A DNA stretch of 64,000 nt from Natrononativus amylolyticus (GTDB lineage: Archaea; Halobacteriota; Halobacteria; Halobacteriales; Natrialbaceae). A program made the translations under genes and the position numbers. This document shows, in pieces, positions 34,999 to 44,657 of the stretch (its first letter is position 1; each line of letters begins with the position of its first letter). The notes under the pieces were generated by a model, which worked only from the letters and a program-made list of their open reading frames with translations, did no database searches and was not told the DNA's origin. The stretch covers positions 682,001 through 746,000 of the forward strand of contig NZ_CP101459.1 in assembly GCF_024362525.1 (NCBI RefSeq), given 5' to 3'.

Positions 34999-36057
34999 TT
35001 AGCGTTCGGTGGTTCCGAAAGCCGCTTCCGAAACGCGGTAGACGCGACTGCGCTTTTCGCCGTCGGCTTCGATCACGTTGTAGTGTTCCATCTTCGAGAG
35101 GTAGTTTCGAACCATCCGGCGGGATTTCGGGCCGTCACACCGATGCTCGTATGCCTCATAGAGGGTTCCGGGTGCGACTTCGCCGTGTTCGTCGATGATC
35201 TCGTAGAGGAGTTGCTGATCGGCGATGAGTTGGTCGAGCGTCTTTCGGCGGAGTTCAGATCGGGCTTCCGGGATCGCGGCATCAATATCTGCACGGGAGA
35301 GTTCAGTTGCGCCATCGTAACTCGCCTGTCGGGCCGCGGTCCGAAGCACGCCGATCGCGACGCGGGCGTCACCGGCTGCGGCGTCGGCAATCAATGCAAG
35401 GTGCTCGCGGGTGATCGCGCCCTCTGCGAGGCCGCGTTGGACCCGGCTCTCGAGGATCGAGACGAGTTCGTCGTCGCTGTACCGGTCGAACTTGACGCAC
35501 TCGCTGCCCCGCAGCCGACTGTAGAGACGGTCGTCGAGACCGGAGAAGAGATCCTGTTCGTCGTTCGCGATGAGGATCATCGTTACGTGAGGTAACGCGT
35601 ACAGATCGTAGAGAACGTCTTTGTCCTCGAGCTGGTCGACTTCGTCGAGGATCACGACGTACGGATGAGTGTCGGCCTGTCGGAGACGGTCGTAGAGTTC
35701 GTCTTTGGGTGTCGATTGGCGGTGAACGTCGAGCGTCCGGTTGAGCTCTTCGAGTAGTCGGTAGAGCACACGATAGCCGTTGTAGTTGTGCCAGCAGTTG
35801 ACGTAAGCGGTTTCGATATCGAATGTCGTCTCGCGGAGTTGCTCGAGGGCGTACTGAGCACAGCAGGTCTTGCCGACGCCGGTCGGACCGAACAGGCAGG
35901 CGGTTTCGGCGGGGTTACCCTCGAGGACCGGCTGGACGATCCCCGACAGTCGGTTGAGTTCGGCGTTCCGATGGACGATCTCGTCGGGAAGGAACGTATC
36001 CTGAAACACGCGGGCGTCGGCAATCACACTGGACTGACGTTCCTCGAGCAGCGACAT
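34999..36057 (-). CDS. cdc6: Orc1/Cdc6 family replication initiator
   Basis: A 352-residue AAA+ protein. Walker A is GPTGVGKT at about 57-64, Walker B VVILDEVDQL near 134-143, sensor 1 ILIANDEQ near 161, sensor 2 region GDARVAIGVLRTAA, and a C-terminal winged helix (GTLYEAYEHRCDGPKSRRMV, MEHYNVIEADGEKRSRVYRV). These proteins recognise origins and load the replicative helicase. Haloarchaea carry many paralogues, and this one sits beside polB2 and a RecA-like gene rather than at a classical origin. Repeats of TTCCGAAA flank and enter the gene (35013, 35026, 36075, 36084). Confidence 0.92.
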   Translation of the reverse strand: MSLLEERQSSVIADARVFQDTFLPDEIVHRNAELNRLSGIVQPVLEGNPAETACLFGPTGVGKTCCAQYALEQLRETTFDIETAYVNCWHNYNGYRVLYRLLEELNRTLDVHRQSTPKDELYDRLRQADTHPYVVILDEVDQLEDKDVLYDLYALPHVTMILIANDEQDLFSGLDDRLYSRLRGSECVKFDRYSDDELVSILESRVQRGLAEGAITREHLALIADAAAGDARVAIGVLRTAARQASYDGATELSRADIDAAIPEARSELRRKTLDQLIADQQLLYEIIDEHGEVAPGTLYEAYEHRCDGPKSRRMVRNYLSKMEHYNVIEADGEKRSRVYRVSEAAFGTTER

Positions 36058-36074
36058 AAACGGTACCGGGTCGT

Positions 36075-36091
36075 TTCCGAAACTTCCGAAA
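36075..36091. promoter_or_regulatory. Tandem TTCCGAAA repeats upstream of cdc6
   Basis: Two exact copies of TTCCGAAA (36075-36082 and 36084-36091) with a 9-base period lie 18-34 bases before the cdc6 ATG, overlapping the expected TATA position. Autoregulatory or origin-type binding is a plausible inference. Confidence 0.55.
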
Positions 36092-36195
36092 GTGCCTGTA
36101 CTGATCGGTTCGCCTACTGTGAGACAGTTGAATCGCCAGCGGAGGAAAAATCCACGGTGAACGACCGCAACCGTGTCGATCTAGATCGGCGACCG

Positions 36196-39100
36196 TTACC
36201 GGCGGCGACGAAGGACGAGCATGGAGACGAACAGGGCAATCAGCGCCGGGAGAACCGCGAATCCTGGAACCGCGTCGGATCCGCTCTCGTCGTCGCTGGG
36301 TTCGTCGTCATCCGCTTCGGTGACTGTGTCACTGTCGTCTCCCGTCACGTCATCCGCTTCGTCGTCTGTCTCGGCTGGTGTACCGTCATCTGTCTCCGTC
36401 TCGTCATCAGCGTCCGTCGCGTCGTCAGCCGGGCAGTCGTCTGCGTCGTCGTCAGTCGGGCAGTCGTCCGTCGACTCCTCGAGCGGGGTGACAACGAGCG
36501 TCGTCGTTGCGGTATCGTCCGGGGTGGTCACGACCAGGTCGACGTCGCCGGGTGTGTCCGGCGCGGTGAGACTGAACGTGACGCCGTCGCTCTCGCCACT
36601 CTCCAGGGTGACGTGCTGGTCGTCGACTGCTTCGTCGTTCATAACCAGCGTGACGTCTGCCGTTTCCACGTCGTCACCGCTGTTGGTGAGCGAAACGGTC
36701 ACCGTGACCTGTTCACCAACCTCGACGTCAGTTGGCGCGTCGATGGCCGTCACGTCGACGTGGGCGGGCGACGTCTCGTCCGGCGTGTCATCGTCGTCCG
36801 CCGGTGGCGGCGTGGTGTCACCTGAGTCGTCATCGCCCTCTTCTTTCTCGTCAGTGTCGTCTGCTTCGAGGACCGAGACCGTGACCTCGTCGATCGAGTC
36901 TGCACTCGCGACGCCGAGCATCGTGACGCCCTCGTCGACATCTGCAGGGAGTGTCGTGGTGAAGCCGACGGTGGTCTGGTCTCCTTCAAGCGTGAGCGAC
37001 GTACTCTCGAGCACGGTGTAGGCGTCAGCATCCGAGAGATCGTCACCAAGTCGGAGTTCGAGGTCCTGGTCGGCTGCGGCGCCCTCGTTTTCGACCTGTG
37101 CCTGCACCGTGATGGACTCACCCTGTTCGGCGGCTTCCGGTGCGGTAACGTCGGAAACCACGAACAGCGGTGCCTGCTGAATCGTGACGTCGGTCGTCAC
37201 GTCGCCGTCGTCGCTGCTGACTATGAGTGGCGCGTCGACGGCGACATCCTCGGCAGTCGGTTCGTAGGTGAACGTGATCTGTGTGCTTTCGTCGTGAGCA
37301 ACAGACAGGTCGTGTTCATTCGCGATGACCGTACCATCGAGCGCGAGTTCGATGTCCTGAAGCCCCGTGTAATCGCCAGTGTTCGTCACGTCGACCGTGA
37401 CATCCAGTTCGTCACCGACTGCAACCGATTCGGTGACGTCCTCGATCGTGAGGTGGTAGTCGGCTGTCTCGTAGGGCTCGTCGACTTCGTTCTCGTCGGT
37501 GACCTCGCCGGCGGTGTTCGCCTCGAGGCCACCCTCGCCGTAGTAGTTCGCCTCACCGTCGAACGTCGTCGGGTTGAGCTCGTTGTTGACGCTCAAGTGG
37601 TCGGCCTCCAGATTGTTCCGCGCGGCGGCGTTAGCCGTGCCGGCGTCTTCGTCGATCCGGATCGCATCGCCAGTGACGCGAACGTCGTTTTCGGTAACGA
37701 TCGTCTCGTCCGCACCGCCGGTGAACACGATGCCGTCCCCACCAGCGGCCGTGCTCTGGAGGGAGAACTGCGCAGCGTCGACGGCGGTCGTGTCGATAAT
37801 ATTGTTCGTGATCGCGTTTCCATCTGACTCGCGGAGTTCGATCGCCGTCTCGGTGTCCGTAATCGTGTTGTGTGCGACCGTGTGGCCGTCACTGCCGTCG
37901 AGCAGCAGGCCGGTCTCGACGTCGGTGACCGTCGTTCGGAGCACCGTCGTCTCGTCTGCCGTAGTCACGATTCCGGTGCCGGTGTCGTCGCCCTCGATCG
38001 TCATCCCGGAAAGGATGACACCGGTGGCATCGATCTCGAACGCAGTGTCGTCTACCGGACGGATCGTCGTGGCGTCGGCGCCGTCGACCCCCTGGATGCG
38101 GACGTCGGGCGTCTCGACCGTGACGCTTTCGTCGTACTCGCCGGCGGCGACGGCAACGGTATCACCGGCATCGGCCGCGGCAAGACCGCTCTCGATCGTG
38201 CCGTAGTCGACGGTGAGCGTATCGACGGCGACATCGGTAGTCGTCGCGACCGAGTGCGAGCGGTCGTGTTCACCGGCACGCGGTTCGTGGGGAAGTTCAT
38301 ACTCGAGGGAGACCAATGTCGTCTCGCCGCCATCGAGGTCGACCGTCTCGGTCGCGACTTCTACACCGTCGAGCGAGAGGATGATCGTCTCCGCGCCCCC
38401 CAGATCACCGACGTTCGCGACCGTGGCCTCGACGTCGATCGTGTCGCCCTGGGTGGCCGTCGCGGGAACGTTGAACTCGGTGATCTCGAACGTCGCGGGT
38501 TCGGCCGACTGGATGCGGGCAGTCGTCGTGTCGTCATCGTCTTCGGTCGCCGCTGCGATTGTGACGCCGGGGACGTCACCCTCGTCGGTGTCGTACGCGA
38601 ACGTGTACGGCTCCGACGCCCCGGGCTCGAGGTCGATCGTCGCGGTCTGCGTCTCCTCACCGACTTCGAGATCGAGCGTCTGTTCGGCGACACCGCTACC
38701 GACATTTTCGACGGTGACGGTCACGTCGAGCGTGTCGCCAGCGGTGACTGGCGCGGACGTCTCAGTGATCGTCACCGCGTACTCTTCGGTCGAGAACACG
38801 TCGACGGTCGCCGTATCGCTGTGGTCGGCCGTGGTAACCGTCAGTGGCGTTTCCACCGGCGTAGCGTCTGCCGGAACGTCATAGGTAAACACTACCTCCT
38901 CGCTGTCACCACCCGCGAGTTCGACCTCCTCCTCGAGCGTAGCGGTGCCCTCGCCGATCTCGAGGGTGACGGTCTGGGTCGCTGGCTCGTCACCGTCGTT
39001 TGCGACGGTAGCTACCACTGTGAGCTGGTCACCCTGACCGATCGTGTCGTCGATGTCGTCGATATCGACTACGAAGAACGCGGGCTCGGGCAGTTCCTCG

Positions 39101-42100
39101 ACGGTTAGCGATCCCGTCTGTGCGTCGTCGTCGGTACCGACCGCGTACGTGTGCTCGCCGGGTTCGAGAGAGGCCGTGTCGATATCCGCGAACGTGACCG
39201 TGTCCTCTTCCGTTGCGTCGAGCGTAACGGGCTCGGTCGAGAGCACCTCATCGTTGACGCGGAACTCGACGTCTTGAGTGGCCGGTTCGTCACCGGTGTT
39301 CGTCACGGTCGCCGTGATGTCGGTCACCTCGCCCTGTTCGAGTGTGATGTCTTTCGGATCGAGGTCAGTAACGTCGAAGAACGCCGGCTCGACGGGTTCT
39401 GCGACGGTGATCGTCCGATCGTACGTCTCCTCGGTACCACCGGCGCTGAACGTCGCCGTGACGTCGTAGTCGCCTGCATCCGCGAACGCGTGCTCGATAA
39501 CGGGGTCGGTCGTCGTCGTCTCTGTCCCATCACCAAAGTCCCAGTGGTAGGCGTCGAAGTCGATCTCCTCGTCACCCTCGAGTGCCACCGCCCCGGACGC
39601 ATCGAACGTGATCAGCTCCTCGGCGACGCCGGTTTCGGACTCTGTCTCGAAGTACGGCTCGATGAGAACGTCGTCGCCGTCGACTTCTTCGAGGACGATT
39701 TCCACCGATTCGTCGTCGGTGACCTCGAGCGTTCGCTCGTAGGTACGATCGACGAAGCGGTCGTCTTCGGGCGGCTCGACTTCGAGTTCGACGGTGCCGG
39801 ACAGTTCGAGTCCGGGTTCGCCGCCGGGGTCGACAACGCCATCGTCGTTTGTTAGTCCGCTCAGACCCGCGGTCGTGTCCGTTTCGTCGTTCACGTGCGT
39901 GTGATAGACGATTGCATCGGACACCGGATTGTCTGCCTCGTCGACGACCGTGACTTCGACGACGTGGCCCGCGGGGAGTTGTGTCGGCCCGAGATATGTG
40001 TTCTCGTCGCCGGGGACGGTGTCGAGTCCGTAGACGTCGACGAACCCATCGCGCATGAAGGCATCCCACTCCTCGACAGTGAGATCCCCACGATAGTACT
40101 GAAGTTCGTAGGCGTCTTCGCGCTCCGGAAGCTCGAAGTCGTATTCACCGGTCTCGTCGACGAGCGTCATCTCGACACCACCACCGTCCAGAAAGACGAG
40201 CACCGTATCGCCGGTTGCCGGTTCGCCATCCGATAGCTCGAGTGCGCCCGAGACGGAGATCGTCTCGACGTCGGCGACGGTGACGGTCGTCGTCGTGGTA
40301 TCCTGTTCGCCGTCTGCGGTCTCGACCGTCAGTTCCACCTCGTGTTCGCCGGGTTCCGTGAAGGAGTGGCTAACCCAATGGTCCTCCGTCGTGACGGACT
40401 CACCGTCGCCGAAGTCCCAGTGATACTGTTCGATGAATCGTTCCGGCTCAGACTCCCACGCAGAGAACGAGACGTGTTCATTGACGACGGGATCCGATGG
40501 AGCGTCGATGGCGGCGACAGGGTCGACATCACCGACGATTATCGGACGCCTATCAGTAAATAATAGGATGTACGGCCGTTCTCCCTTCTCTTCGTAAAAG
40601 GTGACACGTGCGTCGTACGCTCCATCCGCGAGCGCAGTTCCATCGATCGTTACCGATAGTGTATCAGCACCCGCATCATTCTCCAACAGCCGTTCTTTAT
40701 AGACGGTCCGGTCATCAGGATCGCGCAATTGGAGCACGACATCCCAGGATTCGTCAACGTCGTCGTCACGCGGGATCGTGAGGGTGATCTCGTCTTCGGT
40801 CCCGTGCTGGTCGACCCAACCCTCGTATCCGATCCCGGTTACGCGCTCGTCCGTTGCGCCGATGACGACATCCTCATCGGTATCAACCAGTTCGACGACG
40901 TAACTCGAGAGCGCTCCCTCGGTGAACATTTCGGTGTCTCCCTCGAGGTCGACGTCAAGCCAGCCAGTACCGTCTGTCACGGAATACGCCTGTATCTGAG
41001 GTTCGTCTCGGATCTCACCGGTGCCACCGTAGATGTCAATGGCAGCCCCATCGACTGTAAACCGGTCGCTCTCGGCGACGGGAGTCACCGTAACTGACTT
41101 GTCCGCCTCGGTGTCGACGACGCGCAGCGCAGTCGCCGCATCGCCACCGAGTTCAAAGGTTTCGTCGGAGTTGCTGGTCTCGATGATAAGACGTTGTGAG
41201 CGATAGTCGCCGGTTCCGCGGCCTCCCGCTCGCGACTCTGAATGCTGAATAAGAGTGTACCCACCAACGGCGACGGTTTCGGTAGCGGTGTTGGTGTCGG
41301 TTTCGCTATCGAGAACCGTCAGTTCGACCTCGTATGCACCAATCTCCTCGAACGAGTGAGTAACGGTTTCTCCAATGGCCGTCTCCCCGTCGCCGAAGTC
41401 CCATTTGTACTCGTCGTTATCGACTTCGGACGACCCACCATCCGTCACATCGAACGTTACGAGTTCGCCTGTGTCAGGGTGGTGCGGCTCGAACTCGAAG
41501 GACGGCCCGGTAACAACGAGACCTTTGTATTCAGATATCCAGTGGACGGGGAACTCCTGATCGGCGGTGTCAAACCGGAGATTCCACGAATATTCCCCGG
41601 CCTCGAGATCCGTTCCATCGATCGTGAATTCGAAGGCGTCCGCGTTGGCCTCGTTCTCGAGGCGCGTCACGTAGACGGGCTCGTGCTCGGCGTTTTCCAG
41701 TTCGAACGTGACGTCCCACCCGGGATCGACCCCGTCGTCACGTGGGATCGTGATCTCGAGTTCGTTGTCAGCGCTGTCGTATTCGAGCGGTGCGTCGTAG
41801 CCGACCCCCATCACCCGCTCACCGGTCGAATCGATCACTTCGTTGCTGTCGGCGTCGACGAGCGAAATTTCGTAGGGTGCGAACGTCTCCTCGCCCTCGA
41901 ACAGTTCCGTGTCTCCCTCCACGGTGACCGGCAGTTCAGCCCAGCCGTCGGGGCCATCAACGCCGATAGACCGATACTCTTCCGGATCGAGCGCTCCTGA
42001 GGGACCGTACAGGAAGAACTCGACCAGGTTGGCCGACACCGCCTCGGCGTCATCGGTCGGGCTCACGGTGACCAGGTCGCCGGTGGCTGTGTTCTCGATT

Positions 42101-42414
42101 CGGAACTCGAGGCTGCTCTCACCCCCGATTTCGAACGTCTCGTCGTACGCACTCGTCCGAATGGCCGGAACAGAGGCGTGTAGCGTCTGACTGTGTGTCG
42201 TGGTGCCGTAATCGTGTTCAATCTCGACATTAACGTTCGTGACGTCGTCCTCCGTCGTCTCGAGGCTCTCCGCTGAACTGCTGGTCGCCAACGCGGGCGT
42301 CATCAGACTGGTGATCATAAGAATTACCATCACCACGACGAGCCCTGATTGCAATAGTGTTCGACAAGCTGTACCCCTTTCGTGCCCCTCCCCAGGGTGG
42401 TGTGAGTGATCCAT
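36196..42414 (-). CDS. Giant cell-surface protein with PKD, CARDB and beta-helix domains, PGF-CTERM
   Basis: A 2072-residue exported protein. A hydrophobic signal segment is at about 22-44. Two related beta-rich blocks (about 60-310 and 395-620, each with a DETFE-[IL]-GG start and an IPRDD stretch) alternate with PKD domains whose WDFGDG motifs fall near residues 338, 668 and 959. CARDB-like repeats follow (about 1005-1390), then a parallel beta-helix region (1400-1605, with DGHTVAHNTITDTETAIEL), further CARDB repeats to about 1980, an Asp/Thr/Glu linker, and a PGF-CTERM tail (PGFAVLPALIALFVS then RRRR) for archaeosortase processing and lipid anchoring. It is likely an adhesin or polymer-binding surface protein. 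Confidence 0.9.
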   Translation of the reverse strand: MDHSHHPGEGHERGTACRTLLQSGLVVVMVILMITSLMTPALATSSSAESLETTEDDVTNVNVEIEHDYGTTTHSQTLHASVPAIRTSAYDETFEIGGESSLEFRIENTATGDLVTVSPTDDAEAVSANLVEFFLYGPSGALDPEEYRSIGVDGPDGWAELPVTVEGDTELFEGEETFAPYEISLVDADSNEVIDSTGERVMGVGYDAPLEYDSADNELEITIPRDDGVDPGWDVTFELENAEHEPVYVTRLENEANADAFEFTIDGTDLEAGEYSWNLRFDTADQEFPVHWISEYKGLVVTGPSFEFEPHHPDTGELVTFDVTDGGSSEVDNDEYKWDFGDGETAIGETVTHSFEEIGAYEVELTVLDSETDTNTATETVAVGGYTLIQHSESRAGGRGTGDYRSQRLIIETSNSDETFELGGDAATALRVVDTEADKSVTVTPVAESDRFTVDGAAIDIYGGTGEIRDEPQIQAYSVTDGTGWLDVDLEGDTEMFTEGALSSYVVELVDTDEDVVIGATDERVTGIGYEGWVDQHGTEDEITLTIPRDDDVDESWDVVLQLRDPDDRTVYKERLLENDAGADTLSVTIDGTALADGAYDARVTFYEEKGERPYILLFTDRRPIIVGDVDPVAAIDAPSDPVVNEHVSFSAWESEPERFIEQYHWDFGDGESVTTEDHWVSHSFTEPGEHEVELTVETADGEQDTTTTTVTVADVETISVSGALELSDGEPATGDTVLVFLDGGGVEMTLVDETGEYDFELPEREDAYELQYYRGDLTVEEWDAFMRDGFVDVYGLDTVPGDENTYLGPTQLPAGHVVEVTVVDEADNPVSDAIVYHTHVNDETDTTAGLSGLTNDDGVVDPGGEPGLELSGTVELEVEPPEDDRFVDRTYERTLEVTDDESVEIVLEEVDGDDVLIEPYFETESETGVAEELITFDASGAVALEGDEEIDFDAYHWDFGDGTETTTTDPVIEHAFADAGDYDVTATFSAGGTEETYDRTITVAEPVEPAFFDVTDLDPKDITLEQGEVTDITATVTNTGDEPATQDVEFRVNDEVLSTEPVTLDATEEDTVTFADIDTASLEPGEHTYAVGTDDDAQTGSLTVEELPEPAFFVVDIDDIDDTIGQGDQLTVVATVANDGDEPATQTVTLEIGEGTATLEEEVELAGGDSEEVVFTYDVPADATPVETPLTVTTADHSDTATVDVFSTEEYAVTITETSAPVTAGDTLDVTVTVENVGSGVAEQTLDLEVGEETQTATIDLEPGASEPYTFAYDTDEGDVPGVTIAAATEDDDDTTTARIQSAEPATFEITEFNVPATATQGDTIDVEATVANVGDLGGAETIILSLDGVEVATETVDLDGGETTLVSLEYELPHEPRAGEHDRSHSVATTTDVAVDTLTVDYGTIESGLAAADAGDTVAVAAGEYDESVTVETPDVRIQGVDGADATTIRPVDDTAFEIDATGVILSGMTIEGDDTGTGIVTTADETTVLRTTVTDVETGLLLDGSDGHTVAHNTITDTETAIELRESDGNAITNNIIDTTAVDAAQFSLQSTAAGGDGIVFTGGADETIVTENDVRVTGDAIRIDEDAGTANAAARNNLEADHLSVNNELNPTTFDGEANYYGEGGLEANTAGEVTDENEVDEPYETADYHLTIEDVTESVAVGDELDVTVDVTNTGDYTGLQDIELALDGTVIANEHDLSVAHDESTQITFTYEPTAEDVAVDAPLIVSSDDGDVTTDVTIQQAPLFVVSDVTAPEAAEQGESITVQAQVENEGAAADQDLELRLGDDLSDADAYTVLESTSLTLEGDQTTVGFTTTLPADVDEGVTMLGVASADSIDEVTVSVLEADDTDEKEEGDDDSGDTTPPPADDDDTPDETSPAHVDVTAIDAPTDVEVGEQVTVTVSLTNSGDDVETADVTLVMNDEAVDDQHVTLESGESDGVTFSLTAPDTPGDVDLVVTTPDDTATTTLVVTPLEESTDDCPTDDDADDCPADDATDADDETETDDGTPAETDDEADDVTGDDSDTVTEADDDEPSDDESGSDAVPGFAVLPALIALFVSMLVLRRRR

Positions 42415-42868
42415 GTCGTACTGCCTCCGCTATCCAATCGGCCGACCCTTTCACCTTCGGCCGGTTGTCACGTTCTCCAAAGTGTATGTGTTAAATATAA
42501 AATTAGCGTACAATCCTCATATATGACTTTTGTTGCCGACAGGTCTGTTCCCGATAGCTATGAGTCGTGCTTGCTCTGTTTTATATTGGACACCAAGCAG
42601 TATCCACCATCGGTTGAGGCTGCTCAACTCAATATCCGGTAGTTCACTCACCTACCTGCTCGTTCCTCAAACTGCCTCAATCAGGCGGTGCCAACAGAGT
42701 CGTGGTGTCGCGTCTTCGAGAGTGAACAATGCCATATCAGTCCAGTTTTGAGTTCCCCGATCTCACCGAATCGCCATATTTCTGCGGCTGACTTAGAAAT
42801 TACGATTTCCAAAATCGCAATTTCCAAATTGCAAGCAACTATTAGGGAACCAACGAGTATACAGTCAC
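42415..42868. other. AT-rich intergenic region, 454 bases
   Basis: This separates two divergent genes and should hold both promoters. The left part has a TATA-like stretch (gttaaatataaaatt, near 42490). The middle holds no gene I can support. The right end contains the tandem palindromes at 42803-42832. Confidence 0.5.
42803..42832. promoter_or_regulatory. Two abutting palindromes before the DUF234-type ATPase gene
   Basis: CGATTT-cca-AAATCG (42803-42817) is followed, sharing one G, by GCAATTT-cc-AAATTGC (42817-42832). They lie 37-66 bases before the ATG at 42869, at the place of promoter elements. A dimeric repressor could bind both on adjacent turns. Confidence 0.6.
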
Positions 42869-44248
42869 ATGGCAAAGTTCGTCGATCGAGAAGCAGAACT
42901 CAGCAATCTGCGGGCGCGGTACGAGTCTGAAAATGCTGAACTTATCGTAATGTACGGACGGCGTCGACTGGGAAAGAGTGAACTCGCCCGACGATCCATT
43001 CGGGACCTGGAAGACGCTATCTACTACCAAGCGATCGAGTCGACTGCGCCGAACCAACTCGAGCAGTTCGTCGACGTAGTCACCCAGCAATTTGCGGATC
43101 TAGCGAACATACGGCGTGATTGGGAAGCGTTACTCACAGCACTCGGAGAGCGTGAGGCAGTCGTCATTATCGACGAATTCCCGTTTCTCATCGAAGAGGA
43201 CGACTCGCTCCCGTCTCGTATCCAGCGTGTCTGGGATATGGAACTGCAGGAATCGTCAATGACGCTCGTACTTATCGGCTCGTCGATCAGCGTCATGGAA
43301 GACAAGGTCCTCGCTGGTGGAAGCCCGCTGTATGGCCGTCGCACTGCCACTATCGATTTGAAACCGTTATCCGTGCGCAACGCGCGCGATTTTTTCCCGG
43401 CCTACGATACAGACACAGCTGTGAAGGCGTGGGCAGTGTATGGCGGAACACCGTATTACCTCCAGACAATTGACCCGGAGGAACCACTCGAAACGAATGT
43501 ACAGCGGTCGATCCTATCGGAACAGGGGCTCCTCTATGCGGAACCCGAATTTTTATTGCGAACTGAACTACGGCAGCCGAACACATATTTCAGTATTCTC
43601 CGCGCACTTGCTCATGGACGACGCACCCCGAACGAGATTGCCGGAATGGCTGGTGTGGAATCAGGATCGCTCAGCACGTACCTACAGAAACTGCAGCGAT
43701 TGCGACTCGTCGAGCGCCACATCCCTGTTACCGAATCACCGACAACATCAAAGCGCGGCCGGTATCGAATCGCAGATCCATTTTTCCGATTCTGGTTTCG
43801 GTTCGTCTACGGAAACCAGGATCGGTTGCAACTCCTCGGTGAGGACGCCTACACCGAGGTCGTCGCACCGGATCTCGCCGACCACGTGAGTCCGCTGTTC
43901 GAACGGTTGTGCCAACAGGCACTTCCACAACTTATCGATCGACGGTTTCTCAACGTTGGTCAGTGGTGGTTCAAAGAACACGAACTCGACGTGCTTGGAC
44001 TTACGAACGAGGGATTGGTTGCAGGAGAGTGTAAATTCACGTCAACACCAGTGAGTGAGGGCGTTTTAGCTGCTCTCGAGCGAACAGTCGGCCATGTCCG
44101 CTGGGGGAATGCGCCTGAGGACTCGACGACACAGTACGTGTTATTCAGTAAGTCGGGATTTACCGACGACCTCAAACGGCGTGCTAACGAGCGTGACGAC
44201 GTTTCGCTCTACGGGATCCCGGATATCATGAACGCGGCAGCTGACTGA
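42869..44248 (+). CDS. Archaeal AAA ATPase with DUF234 nuclease-like C-terminus
   Basis: A 459-residue protein of the archaeal ATPase family. FVDREAELSNL opens it; Walker A is GRRRLGKSELARR (the G-R-R-R-x-G-K-[ST] type of this family), Walker B VVIIDEFPFLIEED. YGGTPYYLQTIDPEEPL and a winged helix (TPNEIAGMAGVESGSLSTYL, LQRLRLVERHIPV) follow. The C-terminal DUF234 part (DPFFRFWFRFVYGN, FKEHELDVLGLTNEGLVAGE then CKF) resembles a restriction-endonuclease-like core with the E-x-K motif (GECK). Physiological role unknown; such genes are spread with mobile DNA. Confidence 0.88.
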   Translation: MAKFVDREAELSNLRARYESENAELIVMYGRRRLGKSELARRSIRDLEDAIYYQAIESTAPNQLEQFVDVVTQQFADLANIRRDWEALLTALGEREAVVIIDEFPFLIEEDDSLPSRIQRVWDMELQESSMTLVLIGSSISVMEDKVLAGGSPLYGRRTATIDLKPLSVRNARDFFPAYDTDTAVKAWAVYGGTPYYLQTIDPEEPLETNVQRSILSEQGLLYAEPEFLLRTELRQPNTYFSILRALAHGRRTPNEIAGMAGVESGSLSTYLQKLQRLRLVERHIPVTESPTTSKRGRYRIADPFFRFWFRFVYGNQDRLQLLGEDAYTEVVAPDLADHVSPLFERLCQQALPQLIDRRFLNVGQWWFKEHELDVLGLTNEGLVAGECKFTSTPVSEGVLAALERTVGHVRWGNAPEDSTTQYVLFSKSGFTDDLKRRANERDDVSLYGIPDIMNAAAD

Positions 44249-44657
44249 ATCTCTAAGGGTCGTTGAAGTCCCCAATTGGTGATGGGTTTTAATAGTCGTG
44301 CTGAAGACACAGCGCGAACGTGGTACAGGACAACGCCTATTCAATGTTAAAGAGCGAACGTTCAGTACAGATAGAACAGAGTTCGGAGTGGTATGCCGTC
44401 GTCTCAGTTCCGTGAGCTGCTTCTTTTCGCACCTCACACGCTCGAGTTCGCCGATGCGATTTACACGATCGCAGGGAGAAAGCCCACGAGTTTACTCGTG
44501 GGAGGCCATCACGCCCCCGACATTCCTCTCGGGTTCAAATCGATCCAGCTGACTGACCGACTGCTCTGCGGCTCTCGTTTAGCGCCTCCGATTCACGAGT
44601 ACTATCGCTCTTTCACCTTACCACAAGCACTTATCAGCGGCGACGCTATCCAGACGT
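44249..44657. other. Intergenic stretch, 409 bases, with an IS-end-like hairpin
   Basis: No supported gene. It contains CCCACGAG-TTTA-CTCGTGGG at 44483-44502, an 8-bp perfect hairpin in a context (gagaaagcccacgagtttac) like the ends of haloarchaeal IS200/IS605-type elements. The promoter of the downstream lipoprotein gene must lie at the right end. Confidence 0.5.

Noticed and set aside
37870-39108. 412-codon plus-strand open frame
   Set aside because: It is antisense to the CARDB and beta-helix part of the surface protein. Its composition (Arg/Asp/Val runs) is that of an antisense shadow.
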